DNA of 37,519 nucleotides, from contig NZ_FTMG01000029.1 of assembly GCF_900155965.1 (NCBI RefSeq), forward strand, positions 1 to 37,519, in the 5' to 3' direction. Position 1 is the first letter of the stretch; each line of letters begins with the position of its first letter. The notes under the pieces are model-generated. The model was not told the DNA's origin. It saw only the letters and a list, made by a program, of their open reading frames with translations, and searched no databases. Of the stretch, positions 7,579 to 16,357 are shown one piece after another. The position numbers and the translations under genes are program-made. The DNA is from Mucilaginibacter lappiensis. Its GTDB lineage: Bacteria; Bacteroidota; Bacteroidia; Sphingobacteriales; Sphingobacteriaceae.

Positions 7579-9267
7579 ATGCTTCAGAAGCTAACCATTA
7601 ACAACTACGCTTTAATTGATAACCTGGAGATAGGTTTTGGCAAAGGGCTAAACATCCTCACCGGCGAAACCGGGGCAGGTAAATCCATCATCCTGGGTGC
7701 TTTGTCGCTCATTTTAGGGCAACGGGCCGAGAGTCGTTACTTTTTTAATCAGCAAAAAAAATGCGTTATTGAGGGCCTGTTTAAAATCGATGGCTTTCAT
7801 TTGAAATCGTTTTTTGAAGATAACGACCTGGATTATGAAGCCGAAACAGTTCTGCGCCGTGAAATATCTGCCGATGGCAAGTCGAGGGCTTTTGTGAATG
7901 ATACTCCTGTTAATTTGACGGCGTTAAAACAACTGGGCGAAAAACTGATCGACATACACTCCCAACACGCCACACTCGAAATAAATGATCCTGAATTTCA
8001 ATTGCTGGTAGTTGATGCGGTGGCTAAACATGACGAACTACTGAATAATTATCAGTCCAAATACAAGGCTTACCGGAAATCGGTGACCCGGCTTAACGAA
8101 CTCATAGCCGAAAGTGAAAAAGCAAAAACCGACCTGGATTATTTCCAGTTTCAGTTTGATGAGCTGGAAAAAGCAGCACTGCATCCCGATGAGCAGGAAA
8201 GCCTGGAAAAAGAATTGTATGCCCTAAACAATGCCGAAGAAATAAAACGCAACCTGTTTGGCGCCTACTACCTGATGCAGGAAGGCGAAGCATCAGCATT
8301 GATACAACTCAAGGAGGCCGGTGTACAATTGGGTAACCTCGAAAAATTTGATACACAAATAGAAGAGCTCCATCAACGATTAAGCAGCACCATTATCGAA
8401 CTCAAAGATATCGCTGCTGAAATTGAGATTATTGAACAACGCACCCAAACTAACGAGGCCCGCGTTGATGAAGTCAACATTCGCCTGAGCCTGATTTATA
8501 ATCTACAGAAAAAGCACCGGGTAAATACTAATACTGAATTGCTGGAGATTCAGGATGACCTATCTGATAAAATACAAAAAGTACTATTTAGCGATGAGGC
8601 CGTAGAGCAGCTGCAAAAACAATTAACTGCCGACAGAACCGAGCTGGAAAAACTGGCAGGGCAATTAACTGCCAATCGCATAAAAGCTATCCCGGCTATT
8701 GAAAAACAAGTGCTGGCAACGCTGGCTGAAATGGGGATGGGTAATTCGGCATTGAAGATTGAACATGCTCCCCTGTCCCCTAAAGGGGGAGCTGAAAAGG
8801 AAAGTACAGGGCTGGGCGCTACCGGTGCCGATCAGATCAAATTCCTGTTCTCTGCCAACAAAGGTCATGCATTGGCCGAGATGAGCAAAGTAGCCTCAGG
8901 AGGTGAACTTTCCCGCTTGATGCTGAGCATTAAATCGCTCATAGCGCAATACACCGCCTTGCCTACCATTATTTTTGATGAGATAGATACAGGAGTATCT
9001 GGTGAAGTTGCCAATAAAGTTGGCCAGATCATGGAACACCTGGCCGATAACCTGCAGGTTATCACCATAACCCACCTGCCTCAAATTGCCAGCAAAGGCC
9101 AAAATCATTACTTTGTTTATAAAGACGATTCTGCAGCAACCACCTATACACGCATCAAACAACTGGATCAGCCAGAGCGGGTACTGGAAATTGCCAAAAT
9201 GCTGAGCGGTGATAAACCCGGCGAAAGTGCTTTACAAAATGCAAGGGAACTTTTAGGGAGTTTGTAG
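7579..9267 (+). CDS. recN: DNA repair protein RecN
   Basis: A 562-residue SMC-like ATPase involved in double-strand-break repair and sister-chromatid cohesion. The N-terminus MLQKLTINNYALIDNLEI is canonical, which fixes the start. Walker A is GETGAGKS (29-36). Coiled coil occupies about 155-370. The signature VASGGELSRLML is near 438, and Walker B/D-loop IIFDEIDTGVSG follows. The length is family-typical. An extra stretch of about 15 residues (PLSPKGGAEKESTGLG, about 398-413) is encoded by a palindromic repeat and lies before the conserved FLFSANKG. The fabI start follows 50 nt downstream. Transcription is uncertain because a terminator-like hairpin abuts the ATG. Confidence 0.95.
   Translation: MLQKLTINNYALIDNLEIGFGKGLNILTGETGAGKSIILGALSLILGQRAESRYFFNQQKKCVIEGLFKIDGFHLKSFFEDNDLDYEAETVLRREISADGKSRAFVNDTPVNLTALKQLGEKLIDIHSQHATLEINDPEFQLLVVDAVAKHDELLNNYQSKYKAYRKSVTRLNELIAESEKAKTDLDYFQFQFDELEKAALHPDEQESLEKELYALNNAEEIKRNLFGAYYLMQEGEASALIQLKEAGVQLGNLEKFDTQIEELHQRLSSTIIELKDIAAEIEIIEQRTQTNEARVDEVNIRLSLIYNLQKKHRVNTNTELLEIQDDLSDKIQKVLFSDEAVEQLQKQLTADRTELEKLAGQLTANRIKAIPAIEKQVLATLAEMGMGNSALKIEHAPLSPKGGAEKESTGLGATGADQIKFLFSANKGHALAEMSKVASGGELSRLMLSIKSLIAQYTALPTIIFDEIDTGVSGEVANKVGQIMEHLADNLQVITITHLPQIASKGQNHYFVYKDDSAATTYTRIKQLDQPERVLEIAKMLSGDKPGESALQNARELLGSL
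8767..8816 (+). repeat. palindromic repeat inserted in frame in recN
   Basis: An outer stem CCCTGT (8771-8776) / ACAGGG (8806-8811) encloses an inner hairpin CCCCTAAAGGGG (8777-8788). The base composition and G/C-runs differ from the surrounding recN sequence and resemble the element at 29934-30016. It keeps the reading frame. Confidence 0.6.
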
Positions 9268-9317
9268 TTGGCAGTGGGCAACTACTAAATAATAAATCAA
9301 TTATAAAAACAAAAAAG

Positions 9318-10130
9318 ATGGCTTATAATTTATTAAAAGGTAAAAAGGGGATCATTTTTGGTGCCTTGAACGATCAGTCCATAGCCTGGAAAGTGGCACA
9401 GCGCGCTGTACAGGAAGGCGCTGAGATTGTACTCTCGAACGCGCCTATCGCCCTACGTATGGGCGAGCTCAATAAACTGGCCGAAGAATGCAATGCCCCC
9501 GTTATTGCTGCTGATGTTACCAACAACGATGATATTAATAACCTGCTCACCAAAACGCAGGAACACTTTAACGGCGGTGTCGATTTTATTTTACACTCCA
9601 TAGGCATGAGCGTTAACGTACGCAAAAGCATCCATTACACCGAAAATAATTATGATTTTACCCATAAAGGCCTGGATATATCGGCCTTGAGTTTACATCG
9701 CATATTGCAGGCAGCCCTGAAAATGGATGTGATTAACGAATGGGGATCTGTTGTGGCTTTAACTTATATTGCCGCCCAACGTGTATTTCCTGATTATAAT
9801 GATATGGCCGATAATAAGGCTTACCTGGAAAGCATTGCCCGTAACTTTGGTTATCAGTACGGCATCAAAAAACAGGTACGTATCAATACGGTATCCCAAT
9901 CGCCTACCCGCACCACGGCAGGATCGGGCATTAAAGGTTTTGATGGCTTTGTGAATTATGCCGAAAAGATGAGTCCGCTGGGAAATGCCAGTGCCGATCA
10001 GTGTGCTGATTATTGCGTAACCCTGTTCAGCGATCTGACCCGCATGGTGACCATGCAAAACCTTTTCCACGACGGAGGCTTCTCCTTCACCGGCGTAACC
10101 CAGGCGGTTATTGAGCAGATGGAAAAGTAA
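9318..10130 (+). CDS. fabI: enoyl-[acyl-carrier-protein] reductase (NADH), FabI type
   Basis: A 270-residue short-chain dehydrogenase-like enzyme that performs the last, NADH-dependent reduction of each fatty-acid elongation cycle. The N-terminal glycine-rich cofactor segment is LLKGKKGIIFGALNDQSIAW. HSIGMS lies near 93. The catalytic Tyr-x6-Lys of FabI is Y160/K167 (PDYNDMADNKAY). SPTRTTAGSGIKGF forms the substrate loop. The length matches FabI. It lies 50 nt after recN, with a CAGTTGGCAGTG-type repeat remnant in the gap, and is followed by a strong bidirectional terminator. FabI is the target of triclosan and related inhibitors. Confidence 0.95.
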   Translation: MAYNLLKGKKGIIFGALNDQSIAWKVAQRAVQEGAEIVLSNAPIALRMGELNKLAEECNAPVIAADVTNNDDINNLLTKTQEHFNGGVDFILHSIGMSVNVRKSIHYTENNYDFTHKGLDISALSLHRILQAALKMDVINEWGSVVALTYIAAQRVFPDYNDMADNKAYLESIARNFGYQYGIKKQVRINTVSQSPTRTTAGSGIKGFDGFVNYAEKMSPLGNASADQCADYCVTLFSDLTRMVTMQNLFHDGGFSFTGVTQAVIEQMEK

Positions 10131-10142
10131 GGGAAAGAAATA

Positions 10143-10193
10143 TGCAACATAAAAAAGCTCCTTGTATTTAACGGGAGCTTTTTTTATGTTGCA
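10143..10193. terminator. bidirectional terminator after fabI
   Basis: A long stem TGCAACATAAAAAAGCTCC / GGGAGCTTTTTTTATGTTGCA with an 11-nt loop, T-rich on both strands. It ends the recN-fabI unit. Confidence 0.88.
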
Positions 10194-10385
10194 ATCATTT
10201 TACAAATAAGCAACCCTCATTGAGGTAAGGGTTTTACCATCCCATATTAACAATAAGTTATTTTTTATAAATAAAATAAAAATAGACTTATTATTCTTTA
10301 ACTTCGATATTAAATATTTACCTAAACCAGTCAATACTAACTAATTGCCTGGTAAAGATCATTCTTTAACATTAAAAACTTATCT

Positions 10386-11402
10386 ATGAAAAACACTTCT
10401 GCAATCCTAAGCGGCATTGTACTATTTGCCGTGTTTTTTTCCTTTAGCTGTAAAAAATCAGCTCTTACCCCAATTAATCAATCACCCGATGCTACAAAAG
10501 AAAGCGCCACACAGGAAGATATGGTTATTACTCCATTCGGAGCGAGGCCTGCATCGCAGGTGCATCAAATAGAAAGCGGATACGCCTTGACCTATCAGGG
10601 AAACCACCTGGTAAAGGTTCAAAGCCAAACCGGAAAAGTCGCCGAAGACTTTGGTGATCAGCTGCAAATACAGAAAAACGCAGAGCAATCAAAGAAAATA
10701 ACGAGTTTGAGTACCTCAGCAGTCCCGGGTTTAGGCTCAGGATGGATCACCAATGCACAAAATGATGTAGCGGTGTCTGGGTTAACACTATTTACAACCG
10801 ATTGGATAGTCCCTTCCAATCCTCCTGCAAATAATGGTCAATTATTGTATCTCTTCAACGGGTTACAGGATGGCTTCACTTCTACATCACATATTCTGCA
10901 ACCTGTTTTGCAATATGGTAATAATAGCAGATTTGGAGGTAATTACTGGGTAATCAATAACTGGTATGCATCCTGCCAAACCTGTCCCGCATTTTATGGT
11001 ACACCTGTAACTGTAACACCTGGTACAGGGTTAGAGGGTGCCATGAATGGAACTGCCAATACTAACGGCACCTATAATTATACTTCCAAATTTTGGGAGA
11101 TTGATAATCCTACTGCTCCCGGTCCCCACAGGATTCATGAATACCCAGCCAATAACAGCATAACAGTAAATAATGTACCAGAGATGCATTATATATATGA
11201 GACTATGGAAGCCTACAACATGCAACAATCTTCAAATTATCCAAATGGGTTATGTGCTATGACGAATATTAATGCACGAACAGGAAGTGGTAGAAGTGGT
11301 GCACCAATTAATCTGAATTTTATTCCTTACAATGTTGTAACGGACGTTGGACAGCACACAATCGTAGTAAGTAGCCAGGAGGTAGACCTGTATTTTCATT
11401 AA
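10386..11402 (+). CDS. uncharacterised secreted lipoprotein
   Basis: A 338-residue protein. The signal peptide with lipobox FSFSC (Cys22) followed by KKS predicts a lipoprotein. After a Ser/Thr/Gln-rich linker (about 25-120) comes a Trp-, Asn- and Gly-rich domain (about 120-338) with motifs GWITNAQND, TDWIVPSNPP, LYLFNGLQDG, ILQPVLQYGNN and NYWVINNWYASC. Two cysteines (CQTC) lie near 200. The composition suggests a beta-sandwich, possibly carbohydrate- or surface-binding, but I do not recognise the family. It is monocistronic, between the fabI terminator and another bidirectional terminator, and faces a convergent small lipoprotein gene. Its base composition is more A/T-rich than its neighbours. 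Confidence 0.75.
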   Translation: MKNTSAILSGIVLFAVFFSFSCKKSALTPINQSPDATKESATQEDMVITPFGARPASQVHQIESGYALTYQGNHLVKVQSQTGKVAEDFGDQLQIQKNAEQSKKITSLSTSAVPGLGSGWITNAQNDVAVSGLTLFTTDWIVPSNPPANNGQLLYLFNGLQDGFTSTSHILQPVLQYGNNSRFGGNYWVINNWYASCQTCPAFYGTPVTVTPGTGLEGAMNGTANTNGTYNYTSKFWEIDNPTAPGPHRIHEYPANNSITVNNVPEMHYIYETMEAYNMQQSSNYPNGLCAMTNINARTGSGRSGAPINLNFIPYNVVTDVGQHTIVVSSQEVDLYFH

Positions 11403-11452
11403 AAAATGAATACTCATTATGAATCAATATCAAACTTTTTGATTAATTAAGT

Positions 11453-11493
11453 TATAAAAAAAGCTCCAGGAAATTCCGGGAGCTTTTTTTATA
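11453..11493. terminator. bidirectional terminator between convergent lipoprotein genes
   Basis: TATAAAAAAAGCTCC / GGGAGCTTTTTTTATA with loop AGGAAATTCC. It serves the plus-strand gene ending at 11402 and the minus-strand gene ending at 11508. The AAAAAAGCTCC core is the same as in the fabI terminator. Confidence 0.88.
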
Positions 11494-11507
11494 GATATCT
11501 TTTTAGA

Positions 11508-11942
11508 TCACTGAGGTTCTGAATCAATCAAAACAACCTTTACGTACATATCCTGTGTCGGCAAAACGGCCGCACTTCCTCCCGACGACTGAGAAGTAAT
11601 CGTTATGGTATTAGTTGAGTGAATAAAGCTAAACGATGCTCCTCCAAAGTTTTCGGGAATAGCTTCATAAGTGTCTCCATTTTTGTCATATGAAATATAG
11701 ACTAATACGGCTCCATTATGTTGGGTAAAGCTATCCAACTCCGGCAGGTCACCGTTATTTCCACCAAGCGTAGTCTGATAAGCTGGTGAACCTCCATTAT
11801 TAGTCAACACCCAACCACCAGGATTTGTTCCACCCTTAACGGTAAAGAATATGGTACGATTAGATGGGGTAATATACTTTTTAGTACAAGATGTTGCTGC
11901 CAGTAAGATAGTACAGCAAACGAGAGTCAAGATTTTTTTCAT
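11508..11942 (-). CDS. small uncharacterised lipoprotein
   Basis: A 144-residue protein with signal peptide and lipobox LAATSC (Cys19) followed by TKKY. The remainder is Gly/Asn/Ser/Thr-rich with alternating hydrophobic strands (RTIFFTVKGG, AVLVYISYDKNGD, NTITITSQSSGG, MYVKVVLIDSE), compatible with a small beta-rich domain. No family is recognised. It is transcribed alone toward the shared terminator at 11453-11493. About 160 nt of A/T-rich DNA separates its start from the next gene. Confidence 0.72.
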   Translation of the reverse strand: MKKILTLVCCTILLAATSCTKKYITPSNRTIFFTVKGGTNPGGWVLTNNGGSPAYQTTLGGNNGDLPELDSFTQHNGAVLVYISYDKNGDTYEAIPENFGGASFSFIHSTNTITITSQSSGGSAAVLPTQDMYVKVVLIDSEPQ

Positions 11943-12103
11943 AAATGAATGTATTTGTTACTAATATTTAATAAGACATAAATGTCCCTAAAAGGTTTAA
12001 CGTTTTTTTCGTTATTTTATTTTTATAGTATCATGAAGTATGTAAATCCGTAGGTAATATAAATTTTACTTCACAAAACTAATATTTTAGTTTAATTTTA
12101 AAT

Positions 12104-13231
12104 ATGCAGAAATCGTTATTGGTATTAATACTCTTATGCCCGTTGTTTTGTTTTGCTCAATTAAAAATTACGGGCAAGGTGATCAACCTTAACGACAAAA
12201 AGCCAATAGCCGATGCAAGCGTTTTTTTAAATAATGCCAGTGTGGGTAATAAAACTGCTGCCGATGGCTCCTTTGTTCTTAACAATGTGCGGCCGGGCCA
12301 GTATGACCTTATCGTGTCTGTGGTCGGTTACCAAACCTATAGTCAAACCGTCACCTTAATTAATAATAACCTGGTGCTACCCGAAATTGGTTTGATCCCC
12401 AAAACCATTGAGCTTAACGAGGTAAAAATTAAACCCGACCAAAACTGGGGGAAATATTATGACATGTTTAAACGGCAGTTCCTGGGGACATCGGCCAACG
12501 CAGCGCAATGTAAAATACTCAATCCCGATCTGCTCGATCTGGAATATGATGCTAAGACACATACGCTTGAGGCTTCATCTTATGATTTCCTGGAGATTGA
12601 GAATAAAGCCCTGGGATACAAAATAAAATACAAGCTCAATCAATTTACCTATAATAACTATAAGGGCTTTTTGTATTATGATGGTATATCGGTATTTGAA
12701 GATCTTACCGGCAGCAGTGCAAAAATCCGGAAATGGAAAAAGAAAAGACAGACTGCCTACCTGGGTTCGCCCATGCACTTTTTACGAAGCATTATTACTA
12801 ACCAATTACTACAGGCAGGCTTTGAAGTTTTCAAGCTCATTCGCAAACCCAACCCCGAATATAAGGGAGGCCCTTTTGACGACAAGAACAAATACCTGCA
12901 AACCCTCATCAAACAACCGCTTGATGTAAATGCCTTTGCCAAACGCACCGATCAGCCTGGTTTATTCGCGCTTGGCTTTAATGATTGTTTGTATGTGATG
13001 TATAACAAAAAAGCGAATAACAACCCGGATATTTACCGTTCGCTGGATATGGATAAAGCCGATTTCGCCACATCCATAGCCACTTTGGACGAGCATGAGG
13101 CTTATGCTTTTTTTGACAACAATGGCATTGTGCACAACCCACGCAGCATTGTTTTTGAGGGCGACTGGACATCCTATCGTTTTGCCGAAATGTTACCGGT
13201 AGATTATGAACCACCTACACCAGCTAAATAA
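12104..13231 (+). CDS. exported protein with carboxypeptidase-like regulatory domain
   Basis: A 375-residue protein with a signal peptide (MQKSLLVLILLCPLFCFAQ). Residues about 20-95 (KITGKVINLNDKKPIADASV, then ADGSFVLNNVRPGQYDLIVSVVGYQT) form the transthyretin-like CarboxypepD_reg fold that is widespread on exported Bacteroidota proteins. The rest (about 100-375) is a less characterised region seen in similar proteins that follow this domain (NWGKYYDMFKRQFLG, LEYDAKTHTLEASS, FLRSIITNQLLQAGFEVFKL). There is no TonB plug or barrel. It lies alone between a terminator and clpC. The role is probably on the cell envelope; the substrate is unknown. Confidence 0.82.
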   Translation: MQKSLLVLILLCPLFCFAQLKITGKVINLNDKKPIADASVFLNNASVGNKTAADGSFVLNNVRPGQYDLIVSVVGYQTYSQTVTLINNNLVLPEIGLIPKTIELNEVKIKPDQNWGKYYDMFKRQFLGTSANAAQCKILNPDLLDLEYDAKTHTLEASSYDFLEIENKALGYKIKYKLNQFTYNNYKGFLYYDGISVFEDLTGSSAKIRKWKKKRQTAYLGSPMHFLRSIITNQLLQAGFEVFKLIRKPNPEYKGGPFDDKNKYLQTLIKQPLDVNAFAKRTDQPGLFALGFNDCLYVMYNKKANNNPDIYRSLDMDKADFATSIATLDEHEAYAFFDNNGIVHNPRSIVFEGDWTSYRFAEMLPVDYEPPTPAK

Positions 13232-13242
13232 CCATCAAACAA

Positions 13243-13267
13243 AAAACCCGGCTTGCGGCCGGGTTTT
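13243..13267. terminator. bidirectional terminator, convergent with clpC
   Basis: Stem CCCGGC (13247-13252) / GCCGGG (13258-13263) with loop TTGCG, flanked by A-run and T-run. It lies between the plus-strand gene ending at 13231 and clpC ending at 13289. Confidence 0.88.
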
Positions 13268-13288
13268 GATTATCTAAAAAAGATTCAA

Positions 13289-15823
13289 TTATTTCTGTTC
13301 TTCCTGTTCTGGCTTTTTGTTTTCGCCTTTTTTATCAGTGATCTTGATCTCGCCGGCTTCTTTATCAAAGTCAACCGCCATGATATCGCCTTCGCTCAAT
13401 TCACCTTTCAGTATTTCTTCGGCAATTGGATCTTCCAGGTATTTCTGGATAGCCCGTTTTAACGGACGTGCACCAAACTGCGAATCATAACCTTTATCGG
13501 CAATAAACTCTTTAGCGGCTTCGGTCAGTTCAATTTTGAAACCTAAACCATTAACACGGCTAAACAGGAATCCCAATTCGATATCGATAATTTTGAAGAT
13601 CTCGTCTTTACCCAATGAGTTAAACACGATCACATCATCAATACGGTTCAGGAACTCCGGTGCAAAAGCACGTTTCAAAGCATTCTCGATAACACCACGT
13701 GAGTGGTTATCGGCCTGTAAATTTTTAGCATTAGTGCTGAAACCTACACCCTGACCAAAGTCTTTCAACTGGCGGGCACCGATATTCGAAGTCATGATGA
13801 TGATGGTATTCCTGAAGTCAACCTTGCGACCTAAAGAGTCAGTCAGCTGTCCTTCGTCCAATACCTGTAACAGGATGTTGAACACATCAGGGTGAGCTTT
13901 TTCGATCTCATCCAGCAATACAACTGCATAAGGTTTACGACGTACTTTTTCAGTCAGCTGTCCGCCTTCTTCATAACCTACGTAGCCCGGAGGCGCTCCT
14001 ACTAAACGGGATACCGCGAATTTCTCCATGTACTCGCTCATATCAATTTGTATCAGCGCGTCTTCAGTATCAAACATAAAGCGGGCAAGCTCTTTGGCAA
14101 GTTCCGTTTTACCAACACCAGTTGGGCCTAAGAAAATAAATGAACCGATAGGTTTTTTAGGATCTTTCAGTCCGGCACGGGTACGTTGTATGGCACGGGT
14201 TAATTTTTTGATCGCATCTTCCTGACCGATGATCTTGCTGCCAACGGTTTCAGCCATGTGCAACAGTTTCTGGCTGTCAGCCTGGCCTACCCTTTGTACA
14301 GGGATACCGGTCATCATAGATACAACTTCGGCAACATTATCTTCAGTTACGGTGTAACGTTTTGATTTTGTTTCAGCTTCCCATAATGCTTTAGCCTGAT
14401 CAAGTTCTACTAACAGATTCTTTTCAGTATCGCGTAGCTGAGCGGCTTCTTCATACTTCTGGCTGCGAACAACCTTGTTTTTCTCTATCTTGATCTGCTC
14501 AATCTTTTGCTCAATATCCAGTATGTTTTGCGGCACGTGGATATTGGTTAAGTGAACACGTGAGCCCGACTCATCCAAAGCATCAATAGCTTTGTCTGGT
14601 AAAAACCGGTCGGTAATATAACGGGTAGTTAAGTTAACGCAGGCATTGATAGCTTCCGGGGTGTAAGTTACACCGTGGTGCTCTTCGTATTTTTCTTTGA
14701 TACGGTTCAGGATCTCGATAGTTTCAACAGGAGTAGCAGGTTCAACCATAACTTTCTGGAAACGACGATCTAATGCGCCATCTTTTTCGATGTACTGACG
14801 GTATTCATCTAAAGTGGTTGCGCCAATACATTGGATTTCGCCCCTGGCCAAAGCAGGTTTAAACATGTTGGAGGCATCAAGCGAACCCGAAGCACCACCA
14901 GCACCTACTATAGTATGTATCTCATCAATAAATAAAATAACGTCAGGTGATTTTTCCAGTTCGTTCATGACCGCTTTCATGCGTTCTTCAAACTGGCCGC
15001 GGTATTTTGTACCGGCAACCAATGAAGCCAGATCCAATGTAACCACACGCTTGTTAAACAACACACGTGATACTTTACGCTGAACAATACGCAGTGCCAG
15101 ACCTTCGGCAATAGCCGATTTACCAACACCTGGCTCACCTATTAATATAGGGTTATTCTTTTTACGGCGTGATAATATCTGCGATACTCTTTCAATTTCT
15201 TTCTCGCGACCAACAATAGGGTCAAGCTTTCCATCTTCTGCGGCACGGGTTAAATCGCGGCCAAAGTTGTCCAGCACCGGTGTTTTTGATTTAATGTCCG
15301 ATACCTTTTTAGGCTGGCTAAAGGCTTCTTCTTCTTTAAAGTCGTCGTCGCCGCCGGTTGGTGATCCGGGCATTTCGTCAGTTACATCATTTTTGTGTGA
15401 TTCAACTTCGCCTTTAAATACTTCGTAGTTTACATTAAACTGCATCAGTATTTGTGAAGCAATATTATCTTCATCGCGAAGTATAGACAGCAGCAAATGC
15501 TCGGTTCCAATTACATCGCTTTTAAATATCTTGGCTTCAAGATAAGTTATCTTCAGTACTTTCTCGGCTTGTTTAGTTAATGGGATACTGCCAATATGTA
15601 CGTTTGTTCCAATAGTTCCTTTTACGGCATCTTCAACGGCGCGGCGCAGTTTGGCTGTGTCAACGTTCAAACCTTTCAGCAATTTAATTGCTACACCGTC
15701 TCCGTCCCGGATGAGCCCCAGTAAAAGATGTTCAGTCCCGATATAGTCGTGCCCCAGGCGTAAAGCCTCTTCTCTGCTATATTGAATAACATCTTTAACC
15801 CTCGGCGAAAATTTAGCTTCCAT
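13289..15823 (-). CDS. clpC: ATP-dependent Clp protease ATP-binding subunit ClpC
   Basis: An 844-residue AAA+ unfoldase that feeds substrates to ClpP. Two Clp_N repeats are at about 1-145 (FSPRVKDVIQYSREEALRL, then TEHLLLGLI and TEHLLLSIL). AAA domain 1 has Walker A GEPGVGKS (229-236) and Walker B ILFIDE (296-301). A UVR-like middle region with coiled coil is at about 425-475 (KYEEAAQLRD). AAA domain 2 has Walker A GPTGVGKT near 563-570. A VGF tripeptide near 694 is a plausible ClpP-binding loop. The C-terminus is a Lys/Glu-rich tail. The length is normal. clpS, an adaptor for Clp ATPases, lies about 4.3 kb away. The 534-nt upstream region holds no gene. Confidence 0.96.
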   Translation of the reverse strand: MEAKFSPRVKDVIQYSREEALRLGHDYIGTEHLLLGLIRDGDGVAIKLLKGLNVDTAKLRRAVEDAVKGTIGTNVHIGSIPLTKQAEKVLKITYLEAKIFKSDVIGTEHLLLSILRDEDNIASQILMQFNVNYEVFKGEVESHKNDVTDEMPGSPTGGDDDFKEEEAFSQPKKVSDIKSKTPVLDNFGRDLTRAAEDGKLDPIVGREKEIERVSQILSRRKKNNPILIGEPGVGKSAIAEGLALRIVQRKVSRVLFNKRVVTLDLASLVAGTKYRGQFEERMKAVMNELEKSPDVILFIDEIHTIVGAGGASGSLDASNMFKPALARGEIQCIGATTLDEYRQYIEKDGALDRRFQKVMVEPATPVETIEILNRIKEKYEEHHGVTYTPEAINACVNLTTRYITDRFLPDKAIDALDESGSRVHLTNIHVPQNILDIEQKIEQIKIEKNKVVRSQKYEEAAQLRDTEKNLLVELDQAKALWEAETKSKRYTVTEDNVAEVVSMMTGIPVQRVGQADSQKLLHMAETVGSKIIGQEDAIKKLTRAIQRTRAGLKDPKKPIGSFIFLGPTGVGKTELAKELARFMFDTEDALIQIDMSEYMEKFAVSRLVGAPPGYVGYEEGGQLTEKVRRKPYAVVLLDEIEKAHPDVFNILLQVLDEGQLTDSLGRKVDFRNTIIIMTSNIGARQLKDFGQGVGFSTNAKNLQADNHSRGVIENALKRAFAPEFLNRIDDVIVFNSLGKDEIFKIIDIELGFLFSRVNGLGFKIELTEAAKEFIADKGYDSQFGARPLKRAIQKYLEDPIAEEILKGELSEGDIMAVDFDKEAGEIKITDKKGENKKPEQEEQK

Positions 15824-16357
15824 ATATACCTTTCTATTTATGAACGTCCTAATCTATTAATTTTGTTTTTACAAACCACGACGCTTGACTTAACATTTAT
15901 CAACAATATTGCCAACATTTAATGGTTTGCAGAAACAGACATTGATATGATACGCAAGCTATTAAAGTTTAGCTTTATTATGCAACTTTTATCAAATAAT
16001 TCAACGAATAGCTGAATTATTTTACAATATACAAATCAAATACACCTGTTTGATACAAAAAATTCAAAATAGTTTAAACATATTAACATTTTTTATTGAC
16101 GAGTCGGTCATAACTGGTAATTTCGTCATCAAGCATGACATTTAGGCATTGCAACAATTTCCTCACTGCCTACATTATATACGTATAAACAACCCCAACA
16201 GTTGCCGTATTGTTTAAGTTAAACGCAATAATTATTTAACAAGTATGCGTAATATCCCTGACGCTTAATATACCCTGCAAAAATAAGATATACACTGCCT
16301 TTTCGCGGGTAATCCGCCAATTTTAACCATATTTGAATTTCTTTTTTAATTAATTAT
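15824..16357. other. divergent clpC-ettA intergenic region
   Basis: 534 nt of A/T-rich DNA between divergent genes. I see no open frame worth calling. It holds one perfect 10-bp hairpin, AAATAATTCA / TGAATTATTT (15994-16022, 9-nt loop), and a short palindrome, TATACGTATA, near 16177. Promoters for both genes must lie here, but I find no convincing full TTG-N19-TAnnTTTG match near either start. Confidence 0.5.

Noticed and set aside
16278..16285. Minus-strand TATTTTTG as a clpC promoter
   Set aside because: It is about 455 nt from the clpC ATG and has no -33 element at the right spacing.
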